DNA of 64,000 bases from JBCBKL01 sp038521825 (GTDB lineage Bacteria; Pseudomonadota; Alphaproteobacteria; Rhodobacterales; Rhodobacteraceae): contig JBCBKL010000020.1 in NCBI GenBank assembly GCA_038521825.1, forward strand, positions 14,631 to 78,630, read 5' to 3'. The translations under genes and the position numbers were made by a program. The notes below the pieces were generated by a model that was given only the letters and a program-made list of their open reading frames with translations, did not search any database and was not told the origin of the DNA. This document shows, in pieces, positions 48,980 to 58,025 of this stretch. Every line of letters starts with the position of its first letter. The stretch's first letter is position 1.

Positions 48980-50177
48980 GCCCATGGCGCTAGACGGGAT
49001 CGTCGTTCTGGATCTCAGCCGCATTCTTGCCGGTCCGACAGCCACGCAGCTTTTGGGTGATCTAGGTGCGGAGGTGATCAAAATCGAGAACCCCAAGACG
49101 GGCGGGGACGACACGCGTACGTGGGGACCGGTCTATGCCAAGGGTGCTGACGGCACACCGACGGACCTGTCAGCCTATTTCATGTCTGCCAATCGCAACA
49201 AGAAATCAGTTGCCGTGGATCTGTCGACCGAAGACGGGCAGGCCACCACTCGTGCGCTGGCGGCGCGGGCCGACGTGGTGATCGAAAACTACAAACCCGG
49301 CGGGCTTTCGAAATTTGGCCTCGATCACGATACGTTACGGCGTGCCCATCCCGGCCTCGTCTATTGTTCGATCTCTGGCTTCGGCCAGACCGGACCGAAT
49401 CGCGACTTGCCCGGATATGACCTGATGGCTCAGGGCTATGGCGGGATCATGTCGCTGACGGGTGATCCGGACGGGGTGCCCACCAAGGTTGGTGTCGGGA
49501 TCGCGGATGTAATGTGCGGGATGTACGCGACGATCGGCATTCTGGCGGCTTTGCGCCACCGTGACAGCACGGGCGAAGGCCAGCATATCGACCTCAGCCT
49601 CGTCGACGCGCAAATGGCATGGCTGATCAACGAAGGTGTCAGTTTCCTGACCAGCGGGCAATTGCCCGAGCGGCGTGGCAACGCCCATCCCAACATCGTG
49701 CCTTACGACGCCTTTCCAACATCTGACGGGCATATCCTTGTCGCTGTCGGCAATGACGCGCAGTTCGTGCGGTTCTGCGATTGCATCGACCGCGCCGACC
49801 TTGGCGAGGATCCACGATATACCACCAACCTCAAACGGATCGAAAACCGTGTTTCACTCACCCACGCGCTGCGTGAGACGCTGGCCACCATGCCCAAGGC
49901 CGAAATCCTGCAGCGCATGAACGACGCAAAGGTACCCGGCGGTCCGATCCACACCGTAGCCGAGGCGCTTGGTTCGGATCAAGCCGAGGCGCGCGGGACA
50001 GTCTTGCGCATGCAGCGGGACGATGTCGCTGGCGAAGAACTGAAATTGCTTGCGAATCCGCTGAAGCTTTCGGCAACGCCGGTTCAGTATCGCCACTCAC
50101 CACCCCGATTTGGTCAGGATACCGAAGAGGTCCTTGAAACACTGCGCGCCGAAAAAGACGGCAAGGCCAGAGACTGA
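48963..50177 (+). CDS. CaiB/BaiF-type CoA-transferase
   Basis: 404 residues. LDGIVVLDLSRILAGPTATQLLGDLGAEVIKIENPKTGGDDTRTWGP is the family III N-terminus, with ANRNKKSVAVDL, IENYKPGGLSKFGLDHDTL, YCSISGFGQTGPNRDLPGYDLMAQGYGGIMSLTG and DLSLVDAQMAWL. The catalytic aspartate is in the PGYDLMAQG segment. Class III CoA-transferases move CoA between carboxylic acids (formyl-CoA:oxalate, succinyl-CoA:mesaconate and others); the acceptor here is unknown. It overlaps the ThDP gene, so it may activate that enzyme's substrate as a CoA thioester. Confidence 0.85.
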   Translation: MTDASKPMALDGIVVLDLSRILAGPTATQLLGDLGAEVIKIENPKTGGDDTRTWGPVYAKGADGTPTDLSAYFMSANRNKKSVAVDLSTEDGQATTRALAARADVVIENYKPGGLSKFGLDHDTLRRAHPGLVYCSISGFGQTGPNRDLPGYDLMAQGYGGIMSLTGDPDGVPTKVGVGIADVMCGMYATIGILAALRHRDSTGEGQHIDLSLVDAQMAWLINEGVSFLTSGQLPERRGNAHPNIVPYDAFPTSDGHILVAVGNDAQFVRFCDCIDRADLGEDPRYTTNLKRIENRVSLTHALRETLATMPKAEILQRMNDAKVPGGPIHTVAEALGSDQAEARGTVLRMQRDDVAGEELKLLANPLKLSATPVQYRHSPPRFGQDTEEVLETLRAEKDGKARD

Positions 50178-50343
50178 TCTGCGAATAATCGCCTGAATTC
50201 CTGCTGTTACCGCGCGTCAATGCACATTTTCGATCACGGAATTGGCCACCAGCTTCACGCTTGCGTGTAAACCCGGTCGAACACCTGCGCGACGCTGTTT
50301 CCATCGGCTACATCAGTAGAGATCGAGCCAACGAGGGCCAAGA

Positions 50344-51693
50344 ATGCTGCACGATATCTGCCAAACCCCCGTGAACCTGCACACGCAGGACGCGATGACT
50401 GACTGGAACGCGATGACGCTTGCGTTCCTGTCCCACGGCAAAACCACCCCGCAACATCTTGGCGCGGTCCTCGCGGCTGAACCGGGATTTGCCCAGGGCC
50501 ACGCGGCCAAGGGGCTGTTTTCGATGATGATGGGCCGGGCCGAACTGGTCGGGGTCGCCCGAGAGGCCGCCTTGGCGGCTCGCGCGGCGCTCAGTAGCGG
50601 TGACGGCGCGGATCGGGACAGGCTGTGGACCGAGGCGCTTGAAGCCTGGATTGACGGCTTTCCCACCCACTCGATTGAAAAGATCGAAGAGCTTTTGCAT
50701 CGGTTCCCCCAAGACACACTCTCGGCCAAGGTGAGCCACGCCATCCGCTTCATCCTTGGCGACAACAAGGGGATGCGGCGCTCTATCGAGGCTGTTCTGG
50801 CCGCGCATGGTCCGGATCACCCCTGCCGTGGATACCTACTGGGCTGTCACGCCTTTTCGCTGGAAGAAACCGGCGACTATCACGCGGCCGAACGAGCCGG
50901 ACTAGAGGGTCTGACATTCGCCCCAGACGATGCTTGGGGACTGCACGCAGTGGCGCATGTCTACGACATGACGGGCCAGCCGGATCGGGGCATCGGCCTG
51001 ATTGAAAGCAATTGTTCCGCATGGGATCACTGCAATAACTTCCGCTATCATGTCTGGTGGCACAAGGCGCTTCTGCATCTCGACCGGGGCGAGATTGACA
51101 CGGCCCTGCAACTCTATGACACCCAGATCCGTGAAGATAAGTCCGACGACTACCGCGACATCGCCAACGCGACATCCCTGCTTGTCCGGCTGGAGCTCGA
51201 AGGATTGGCCGTCGGCGACCGCTGGGAAGAGCTGGCAGATCTTGCCGAAAACCGGATAGATGACGGATGCGTGGTGTTTGCCGACCTGCACTACATGCTG
51301 GCGCTGGCCAATGCAGGCCGCAGCAAAAAGCAGGCCGCACTTCAGGCCCGTTTTGCGATGGATGCGCGACGAACCGGCGACATGAACAAGCGCGTCGCCA
51401 ATCCGGGCGTCGCGGCCCTCGTTGGCCTGAATGCCTTTGCCGAGGGGCGCTATGACACCGCCTTCCGCAACCTCGCGGCGGCGCGGGCAACGATGCAGAC
51501 CATCGGCGGTAGCCACGCGCAGCGCGATGTGTTCGACCGGATGACCATCGATGCGGGCCTGCGCGCAGGGCTGGCCGATGGGGCGCAGGCCATTCTGGAA
51601 GAGCGGATCGCGCTCAGGGATGGTATCGAAGACCGCTTTGCCGCTACCCGGCTGGCCGACCTGGCCGAGATGCGGCGGATCCCGGCGCAATAG
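50344..51693 (+). CDS. TTC38-type tetratricopeptide repeat protein
   Basis: 449 residues without signal peptide. Helix-turn-helix repeats run throughout: LAAEPGFAQGHAAKGLFSMMMGR, SAKVSHAIRFILGDNKGMRRSIEAVL, GCHAFSLEETGDYHAAERAGLEGLTFAPDDAWGLHAVAHVYDMTGQPDRGIGLIE, WWHKALLHLDRGEIDTALQLYDTQI and LNAFAEGRYDTAFRNLAAAR. The HAVAHV and WWHKALLHL histidines are typical of the TTC38 family. Function is unknown in bacteria. It lies 47 nt before the opg operon on the same strand and might belong to it. Confidence 0.8.
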   Translation: MLHDICQTPVNLHTQDAMTDWNAMTLAFLSHGKTTPQHLGAVLAAEPGFAQGHAAKGLFSMMMGRAELVGVAREAALAARAALSSGDGADRDRLWTEALEAWIDGFPTHSIEKIEELLHRFPQDTLSAKVSHAIRFILGDNKGMRRSIEAVLAAHGPDHPCRGYLLGCHAFSLEETGDYHAAERAGLEGLTFAPDDAWGLHAVAHVYDMTGQPDRGIGLIESNCSAWDHCNNFRYHVWWHKALLHLDRGEIDTALQLYDTQIREDKSDDYRDIANATSLLVRLELEGLAVGDRWEELADLAENRIDDGCVVFADLHYMLALANAGRSKKQAALQARFAMDARRTGDMNKRVANPGVAALVGLNAFAEGRYDTAFRNLAAARATMQTIGGSHAQRDVFDRMTIDAGLRAGLADGAQAILEERIALRDGIEDRFAATRLADLAEMRRIPAQ

Positions 51694-51740
51694 GGCGTGC
51701 AGGCCTTGAACGCGCGAGGAAAGAAGACGAAAGACCGGCC

Positions 51741-52979
51741 ATGACGTTTGCCGACCCGACCCGTGCAGAAAGCAAGACGCAGGCCATTCCGGCCAGCCCT
51801 GCCCGCGTCCGCGACCTACGGCTCGATTTCTTTCGCGGGATCGCGATGTTCATCATTTTGATGGCGCACACACCGGGGAATTTCCTGACGCTGTGGATCC
51901 CGGCCCGTTGGGGCTTTTCCGACGCGACCGAGATCTTTGTCTTCTGCTCAGGCATGGCGAGTGCCATTGCCTTTGGCGGCGCGTTTCGCAAATCCGGCTG
52001 GCTTCTGGGCACCGCGCGCGTCGGCTTTCGGGTCTGGCAGGTCTATTGGGCGCATGTCGGGCTGTTCTTTGCCACGACGGCGCTGGTGATCTTTCTGACC
52101 GATCTGGACATTACGGGCCGGAACTACTGGGGGCGGCTGAACCTGTGGCCGCTGTTTGTTGAAAGCGAGAAGTGGACGAACCCCGACATCCTGCTCAGCT
52201 TTATGACGCTACGCTATGTGCCGAACTATTTTGATATCCTGCCCATGTATATGGTTGTGCTGATCATGATGCCGCTGATCATGGCGCTCAGCCGGGTCAG
52301 CCTGTGGGCGGTTCTGGCTTTTGTGCTGGTGACCTGGCTTTTTGCACAAAAGACCCTGATGGCGACCCTTGGCCTGCCCCATTTCGGTCTGCCAGCCGAG
52401 CCATGGACCGAACGATCATGGTACTTTAATCCCTTCGGTTGGCAGCTGGTCTTTTTCACCGGGTTTGCCTTCATGCTGGGCTGGTTGCCCAAACCGCCCG
52501 TCAATGCTGTGTTGATCGGCATCGCCCTGGTTATCGTGCTGGCCAACGTCCCACTGTCGAATATCGGCGTGCGTGAACTGGGTCTGGACTGGGCCAAGGA
52601 GTGGCGCAGCGACAACCGCCCGTGGTTCGACAAATCAAGCTTTGGGATCCTGCGCTATGCACATTTCCTCGCGCTCGCGTACCTCGCTTGGGTGGCCGCC
52701 GGGGACAAGGGCGCCCGGCTTGTCGCCCACGGCACACACACCTTGGCCCGCATTTGGCAAGGCATGCTGACGATCATCCTGAAGGTCGGGCAGCAATCCC
52801 TTGCCGTATTCGTTGTATCGATGTTCATCGCCCGGATCATGGGTTTCGCCATGGATGTGTTGGGGCGCGACACGGGCACCGTTCTGCTGGTCAATCTGGC
52901 CGGGGCCTGCGTTCTGGTTATCACGGCATATGTTGCCGGTTGGTTCAAATCCACCCCATGGAAAAAGAAGACAGCCTGA
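51741..52979 (+). CDS. opgC: OpgC-type membrane acyltransferase
   Basis: 412 residues, about ten membrane helices. RDLRLDFFRGIAMFIILMAHTPGNFLTLWIPARWGFSDATEIFVFCSGMASAIAFGG is the OpgC signature. OpgC proteins transfer succinyl groups (and related decorations) onto osmoregulated periplasmic glucans. The C-terminal half has PLIMALSRVSLWAVL, FNPFGWQLVFFTGFAFMLGWL and VGQQSLAVFVVSMFIARI. Its TGA overlaps the opgG ATG by one nucleotide (TGATG), so translation is coupled. In Rhodobacter sphaeroides opgC belongs to the opgGIHDC operon; here it comes first. Confidence 0.9.
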   Translation: MTFADPTRAESKTQAIPASPARVRDLRLDFFRGIAMFIILMAHTPGNFLTLWIPARWGFSDATEIFVFCSGMASAIAFGGAFRKSGWLLGTARVGFRVWQVYWAHVGLFFATTALVIFLTDLDITGRNYWGRLNLWPLFVESEKWTNPDILLSFMTLRYVPNYFDILPMYMVVLIMMPLIMALSRVSLWAVLAFVLVTWLFAQKTLMATLGLPHFGLPAEPWTERSWYFNPFGWQLVFFTGFAFMLGWLPKPPVNAVLIGIALVIVLANVPLSNIGVRELGLDWAKEWRSDNRPWFDKSSFGILRYAHFLALAYLAWVAAGDKGARLVAHGTHTLARIWQGMLTIILKVGQQSLAVFVVSMFIARIMGFAMDVLGRDTGTVLLVNLAGACVLVITAYVAGWFKSTPWKKKTA

Positions 52980-54505
52980 TGCTGCGCCGCGATCTGCTGA
53001 AATCCATCCTTGCCCTTGCCGCCATCCCCTCGGTCGCTGGCGCAGAAGAGCCCGGAATCGCCTTGGGTGAGGGCGTGCCATTCTCATCTGAAGACGTACG
53101 GGCCATGGCCCGGGATATGGCCGCGCAGGATTATGAAGCGCGCCCAATGATCCCCGAAGACTGGCGCAATCTGACCTATGATCAGTACCGCAAGATCTGG
53201 TTCGACAGTCGCAATGCCCTCTGGCGCGAAGATGACAGCGTACCCCAGCGGGTCGATGTGTTTCCGCCGGGCCTGTACTTTCCACAAGGGGTGAAAATGT
53301 ATGTGGTCGATGGTAGCCTGGCCCGCCCGCTTACCTTCGGCATGGGCGTTTTCGATACCACCGACAAGTTCCCGGACGTGACTATTGATGACACGCTGGG
53401 TTATTCTGGCCTGCGGTTGCGAGCAGAACTGCGGGAAAAGGGAACCTACGAGGAATACGCGGTCTTTCAGGGTGCCAGCTATTTCCGTGGGATCGGGACA
53501 GGCCAGATCTATGGCCTGTCGGCCCGGGGTCTGGCGCTGAAAACTGGCGATCCGATGGGCGAGGAATTTCCCGATTTCGTCGCCTTCTGGATTGAAAAGC
53601 CCGGCCCGGATGCGGGGAATGTCGTGCTGCATGCCCTGCTCGATAGCCCATCCTGCACGGGTGCCTACCGCTTTGACATCCGCTATGGCGAGACGCTGGT
53701 GATGGACGTCGAGGCGGAAGTCTTTGCCCGCGAGCGGTTGAAGCATGTGGGCATAGCACCCCTGACCTCGATGTTCCTCTTTGACGACACCGACCGGCAG
53801 CGTTTCGACGATTTCCGCCCGGCGGTGCATGACAATGACGGCCTGCTTATTCACAACGGCGCGGGCGAGATGATCTGGCGGCCGCTTGCCAATCACCTGA
53901 CCCTGCAGATCAGTGCATTCCGCGACAACAACCCGCGCGGTTTTGGCCTGATGCAGCGGGCGCGAAACTTCGGTGACTTCAACGACCTTGAGGCGCTTTA
54001 TCACCAGCGGCCCGGTCTCTGGATCACGCCCGGCGAAGGCTGGGGCCGCGGGTCGGTGACGCTGGTCGAGATCCCGTCGGATCGCGAGATCTATGACAAC
54101 ATCGTCGCCTATTGGCGCCCTTCGGCGGATATCGAGGCGGGATCGTCCCACCGGATGACGTATCGGATGGATTGGGGGACAGAGCCGTCTCGCCTGCCTG
54201 AGATGCCCCTGCGCGTGCTGAACACTGCAGCCGGTGGACGGCCCGAAGGCGGACGGATCTTTGCCATCGACTTCGAGGATGGCCCGAACGTGCCCGGTGA
54301 CCTGAGCCAGATCGAACGACTGGTCCGGACCAGCGCGGGCGACGTGACCGAAGGCATAATTCAACATAACCCGGAAACTGGTGGCCCACGGCTGGCCTTC
54401 ACGTTCATGCCAGGCGATGCGACCTGGGCCGAATTCCGGGCGCAGCTGCGCCATGATGGCAAGCCGCTGAGCGAAGTATGGCTTTACCGATGGACCAGGC
54501 CGTGA
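52979..54505 (+). CDS. opgG: Periplasmic glucan biosynthesis protein OpgG/MdoG
   Basis: 508 residues with a twin-arginine-like signal (MLRRDLLKSILALAAIPSVAGA). OpgG beta-sandwich plus immunoglobulin-like architecture: MIPEDWRNLTYDQYRKIWFDSRNALWRED, VDVFPPGLYFPQGVKMYVVDG, LGYSGLRLRAELREKGTYEEYAVFQGASYFRGIGTGQIYGLSARGLAL, and C-terminal WGTEPSRLPEMPLRVLNTAAGG. It works in the periplasm on glucan branching and chain trimming. The Tat-type signal is as in OpgD-like paralogues of this family. It overlaps the opgH start by 28 nt. Confidence 0.92.
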   Translation: MLRRDLLKSILALAAIPSVAGAEEPGIALGEGVPFSSEDVRAMARDMAAQDYEARPMIPEDWRNLTYDQYRKIWFDSRNALWREDDSVPQRVDVFPPGLYFPQGVKMYVVDGSLARPLTFGMGVFDTTDKFPDVTIDDTLGYSGLRLRAELREKGTYEEYAVFQGASYFRGIGTGQIYGLSARGLALKTGDPMGEEFPDFVAFWIEKPGPDAGNVVLHALLDSPSCTGAYRFDIRYGETLVMDVEAEVFARERLKHVGIAPLTSMFLFDDTDRQRFDDFRPAVHDNDGLLIHNGAGEMIWRPLANHLTLQISAFRDNNPRGFGLMQRARNFGDFNDLEALYHQRPGLWITPGEGWGRGSVTLVEIPSDREIYDNIVAYWRPSADIEAGSSHRMTYRMDWGTEPSRLPEMPLRVLNTAAGGRPEGGRIFAIDFEDGPNVPGDLSQIERLVRTSAGDVTEGIIQHNPETGGPRLAFTFMPGDATWAEFRAQLRHDGKPLSEVWLYRWTRP

Positions 54506-56334
54506 GTGAACCACGCCTCATAGCGATGCCGCCGCGCGCGCCACTGGCGATGCCCGTGCAGGATCTGCGGCAGGCTCCGACCCCGACGACGGCCGGGCCG
54601 AAACGGTCTCCATTGGGCCGGATCGCGGTGTTTCTTCCGGCGCTTGCGGCTACCGGGTTGATGATCTGGGGACTTTGGAGCCTATTTCATAGCGATGGCG
54701 TCACCCCGCTTGAATACGTGCTGCTGGCGCTGATCGGGATCACGTTCGTCTGGGTCACCCTGGCCGTCAGTACCGTAGGGGCGGGCCTTCTGGGTCGAGC
54801 GCCAAAGCCCGCGCAGGGCGGCGCGCCGCTAGACGTGGCCCTTCTGATCCCGATTTACAACGAGAACCCCAGCGTCGTTTTCGGCAATGCCCGCGCCATG
54901 CTCGACGCGCTGGCCCGTCACCACAGCACGCACCGGTTCAGCCTGTTCTTTCTCAGCGACACACAGGATACCGAGATTGCCGGGCAAGAGGAAAGCGCCT
55001 TTGCCGCTCTGCATGAGACGGCGCAGATCCCGATGCATTACCGGCGGCGTGCCAGGAACACGGACCGAAAGGTCGGCAATATCGTCGACTGGATCACCGG
55101 ATGGGGGCGCGCGTTCGAGGCGATGATCGTGCTGGATGCCGACAGCCTGATGTCCGGCCGCAGCATCGACCGACTCGCCAGCGAGATGTCCGCCGACCCG
55201 CAGGCTGGCCTGATCCAGACCTATCCGCAGCTCATCGCGGCCGAGACGGTCTTTGCCCGTCTTCAACAGTTTTCGAACCGGGCCTATGGCTGGCTTCTGG
55301 CCGAGGGGCTGGCGCATTGGGCGCAGACCGAAGGGAATTATTGGGGTCATAACGCCATCATCCGCACCCGCGCCTTTGCCGCAGCCGCCGGGCTGCCCCG
55401 CATCTCTGGTCTGTTCGGTGACAAGCTGATCCTCAGCCATGATTTCGTCGAGGCGGGTTTGTTGCGCCGGGCGGGCTGGCGCGTGCGGTTCCTGCCTCGT
55501 ATGTCCGGCAGTTTCGAAGAAACCCCGAGCAACCTGATCGACTATGCCCTGCGCGATCAGCGCTGGTGCAGAGGCAACCTGCAGCATTTGCGGTTGCTGG
55601 GCGCCCGCGGTCTGCACCCGGTCTCGCGCTTTCACCTCTTTCAGGGTGCAATGGCGTACCTCATGTCGCCTGCCTGGTTCGTCCTCCTGGTGTTCTGGAC
55701 CCTGCTGGGGCGCGATGCCGAGACCAACGTCATCCGCTATTTTAACGAGGCGAACCCCATGTTCCCCAACTGGCCGCCCGAGATGACGCATCTCGATAGC
55801 GCCACGTTCCTCCTCATTATGTACGCGATGCTGCTAGCCCCAAAGCTGACGGCCGCTGCCATGATCGCGACACGGCGACGGGCCGTGCGCAGCTTTGGGG
55901 GATATCCCGCATTCGTTGTGGCCGTTTTGGTCGAGATCGTGCTGTCGGTCGCTTATGCCCCGATCCTGATGATCCAGCAGACCCGCGCGGTTCTACGTGG
56001 CCTTTTGGGCCTGTCGCAGGGCTGGTCACCGCAGCGGCGCGGCGTGGTGCATCACGGGCTTGGCACGCTGATCCGCTTTCACTGGGTCGAAACAGTGATT
56101 GGTGCGCTTCTGCTCTGGGGCTTTTTTGCAGGTCTCGTGTCGTGGTGGCTGGTCCCGATCATGGGGAGCCTTCTGCTGGCCGTGCCTCTATCGGCGCTCA
56201 GCGGGCTGCGGTTCTCCGACCATGTGCCGCGTTGGTTACGGCTGGAAAACCCACTGACATTGCGGGAACCGGCCATCGTACAAAGTGCACGGGCCGCCAG
56301 CCGCGAATTGGGCGAGACATTGCAGGCGCGTTAA
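54478..56334 (+). CDS. opgH: Glucans biosynthesis glucosyltransferase OpgH/MdoH
   Basis: 618 residues. GT2 catalytic core: VALLIPIYNENPSVVFGNARAMLDAL, SDTQDTEIAGQEESAF, YRRRARNTDRKVGNIVDWITGWG, FEAMIVLDADSLMSG (DxD), then the Q/RxxRW-like block DQRWCRGNLQHLRLL. Membrane segments lie at residues 45-70 and several after 400. OpgH uses UDP-glucose to build the beta-glucan backbone at the inner membrane and exports it. It is shorter than E. coli OpgH (847 aa) at both ends. It shares a promoter and overlapping frames with opgG. Confidence 0.92.
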   Translation: MALPMDQAVSEPRLIAMPPRAPLAMPVQDLRQAPTPTTAGPKRSPLGRIAVFLPALAATGLMIWGLWSLFHSDGVTPLEYVLLALIGITFVWVTLAVSTVGAGLLGRAPKPAQGGAPLDVALLIPIYNENPSVVFGNARAMLDALARHHSTHRFSLFFLSDTQDTEIAGQEESAFAALHETAQIPMHYRRRARNTDRKVGNIVDWITGWGRAFEAMIVLDADSLMSGRSIDRLASEMSADPQAGLIQTYPQLIAAETVFARLQQFSNRAYGWLLAEGLAHWAQTEGNYWGHNAIIRTRAFAAAAGLPRISGLFGDKLILSHDFVEAGLLRRAGWRVRFLPRMSGSFEETPSNLIDYALRDQRWCRGNLQHLRLLGARGLHPVSRFHLFQGAMAYLMSPAWFVLLVFWTLLGRDAETNVIRYFNEANPMFPNWPPEMTHLDSATFLLIMYAMLLAPKLTAAAMIATRRRAVRSFGGYPAFVVAVLVEIVLSVAYAPILMIQQTRAVLRGLLGLSQGWSPQRRGVVHHGLGTLIRFHWVETVIGALLLWGFFAGLVSWWLVPIMGSLLLAVPLSALSGLRFSDHVPRWLRLENPLTLREPAIVQSARAASRELGETLQAR

Positions 56335-56440
56335 GACGTGGCTTCCAAGACTTTGCCTTCGAGTATGATGCGTCTAACCGAAAAAGGTCCGAAGCGGGCG
56401 TAGGCCCCGCTGAAACCGAAGCCCTGCAATGGCCAGATCG

Positions 56441-56465
56441 CGGAGGTTTAAGGCTCAAACCTCCG
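56441..56465. terminator. Symmetric hairpin between opgH and the phosphohexomutase gene
   Basis: CGGAGGTTT (56441-56449) pairs perfectly with AAACCTCCG (56457-56465) around a 7-nt loop. It sits in the 172-nt convergent spacer and could close both operons, although no U-tract follows on either strand. Confidence 0.5.
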
Positions 56466-56506
56466 CTCTGGACCATTTCAGCCCATCCGCGTTTCTCTCT
56501 GTTGAG

Positions 56507-58000
56507 TTAGATCTTCTGGTCGTAGTCGCCCACATTGGGCTCGGTCCGGATCACTGCATCAATATCGGCAAAGATCGCCCGCATCTCATCGTCGCTTTCG
56601 GGGCTTTCACAGACGACAACGAGGTTCGGCGTGTTGGACGACGCCCGCACCAATCCCCATGCCCCGTTGTCGAGGATCACGCGCGCGCCGTTCACCGTCA
56701 CGACCTCCTTGATCGCGCGGCCTGCGACCGTTTCGCCCGCCGCCGCCTTCGCCTCTAGCTTTTTGACAAGGCGCTGCAGCGTGTCGTATTTTTCGGTGTC
56801 CGCGCAGTAGGGCGACATTGTCGGGGTCGAATAGGTTTTGGGCAGCGCCTTACGCAGGTCCGACATTTTCATGTCCGGGTTACGATCCATCAGCTTGCAG
56901 ATCTCAACGGCGACCCGCATCCCGCAATCATAGCCCCGCCCCACAGGTTCAGCGAGGAAGTAGTGACCGGACTTCTCGAACCCGGCGAGCGCTCCGATCT
57001 CCTTGACCCGGCGCTTCATATGGCTATGGCCGGTCTTCCAATAATCCGCCTTGACGCCATGCTTTTGCAGTTCTGGGTCGCTGGCAAAAAGACCGGTCGA
57101 TTTCACATCGGCCACGAAGGTCGAGTTTGGATAAATCTTGGCCAGATCGCGGGCCATGATGACACCCACCTTGTCGGCAAAGATCTCTTCGCCCTCGTCA
57201 TCCACAACGCCACAACGATCGCCGTCACCATCAAAACCAAGGGCAAAGTCCGCACCCGACGATTTGACCGACGCCGCCATGTCATGCAGCATCTCCATCG
57301 CCTCGGGGTTCGGATTGTAGTTGGGAAAAGTGTAGTCGAGCTCATTGTGGCTGGGCACCACCTCGACCCCCATCCGTTCGAATAGCTCAGGCGCAAAGGC
57401 AGAGGCGGTTCCGTTTCCAGTGGCGCAGACCACTTTCAGCGGGCGGGATATTTTGAAGTCACCGACAAGGTCATCAAGATACGCCTCGCGCACCCCTTCG
57501 ACGAATTCGTATCGCCCACCTTCACGGGCAACCCCTTCGCCATTGAGCACGATGCCCTTCAGCTCGGCCATCTCATCTGGGCCGTGGGTCAGAGGGCGGT
57601 CAAAGCCCATCTTGACGCCGGTCCAACCATTTGGGTTGTGGCTGGCTGTGACCATTGCGACGGCAGGTACATCCAGATGAAACTGGCTGAAATACGCCAT
57701 GGGGGACAGGGCCGGGCCGATATCCTTCACATGAATACCCGCTTGCATCAGGCCCACGACGAGGGCGTTCTTGATAGCGAGCGAATAGTCTCGGTAATCG
57801 TTGCCCACGGCGATGACAGGGGCGATGCCGCGCTTGTGCATCTGTGTGCCCAAGCCCAGCCCAAGGGCGGTCATACCGGGCAGGTTGATCTCGTCGGGGT
57901 ATTTCCAGCGCGCGTCGTATTCGCGAAAGCCGGTTGGGGTAATCATTGGATATTTGAGAAAATCCCAGGTGTTCTGGGCAACAATAGGGGCCGGTGTCAT
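56507..58000 (-). CDS. Phosphomannomutase/phosphoglucomutase (alpha-D-phosphohexomutase)
   Basis: 497 residues from the ATG at MTPAPIVAQNTW; a longer frame lacks a signal. TASHNPNGWTGVKMGFDRP contains the phosphoserine loop (S in TASHNP). The metal site is FDGDGDRCGVVDDEG, and the sugar loop and C-terminal RxSNTxP-like RASSNTPNLVVVCE are present. Converts 1- and 6-phosphohexoses, feeding GDP-mannose or UDP-glucose for the adjacent capsule export genes. It is the last of the kpsT-kpsE-kdsA row, 25 nt after kdsA. Confidence 0.9.
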   Translation of the reverse strand: MTPAPIVAQNTWDFLKYPMITPTGFREYDARWKYPDEINLPGMTALGLGLGTQMHKRGIAPVIAVGNDYRDYSLAIKNALVVGLMQAGIHVKDIGPALSPMAYFSQFHLDVPAVAMVTASHNPNGWTGVKMGFDRPLTHGPDEMAELKGIVLNGEGVAREGGRYEFVEGVREAYLDDLVGDFKISRPLKVVCATGNGTASAFAPELFERMGVEVVPSHNELDYTFPNYNPNPEAMEMLHDMAASVKSSGADFALGFDGDGDRCGVVDDEGEEIFADKVGVIMARDLAKIYPNSTFVADVKSTGLFASDPELQKHGVKADYWKTGHSHMKRRVKEIGALAGFEKSGHYFLAEPVGRGYDCGMRVAVEICKLMDRNPDMKMSDLRKALPKTYSTPTMSPYCADTEKYDTLQRLVKKLEAKAAAGETVAGRAIKEVVTVNGARVILDNGAWGLVRASSNTPNLVVVCESPESDDEMRAIFADIDAVIRTEPNVGDYDQKI

Positions 58001-58025
58001 CGTATATCTTTCTGTTAACTCTTCA

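Noticed and set aside
47369..50177. Oxalate degradation pair (oxalyl-CoA decarboxylase plus formyl-CoA transferase).
   Set aside because: The ThDP protein's cofactor loop and length do not match oxalyl-CoA decarboxylase motifs; only the transferase superfamily fits, so the pathway is left open.
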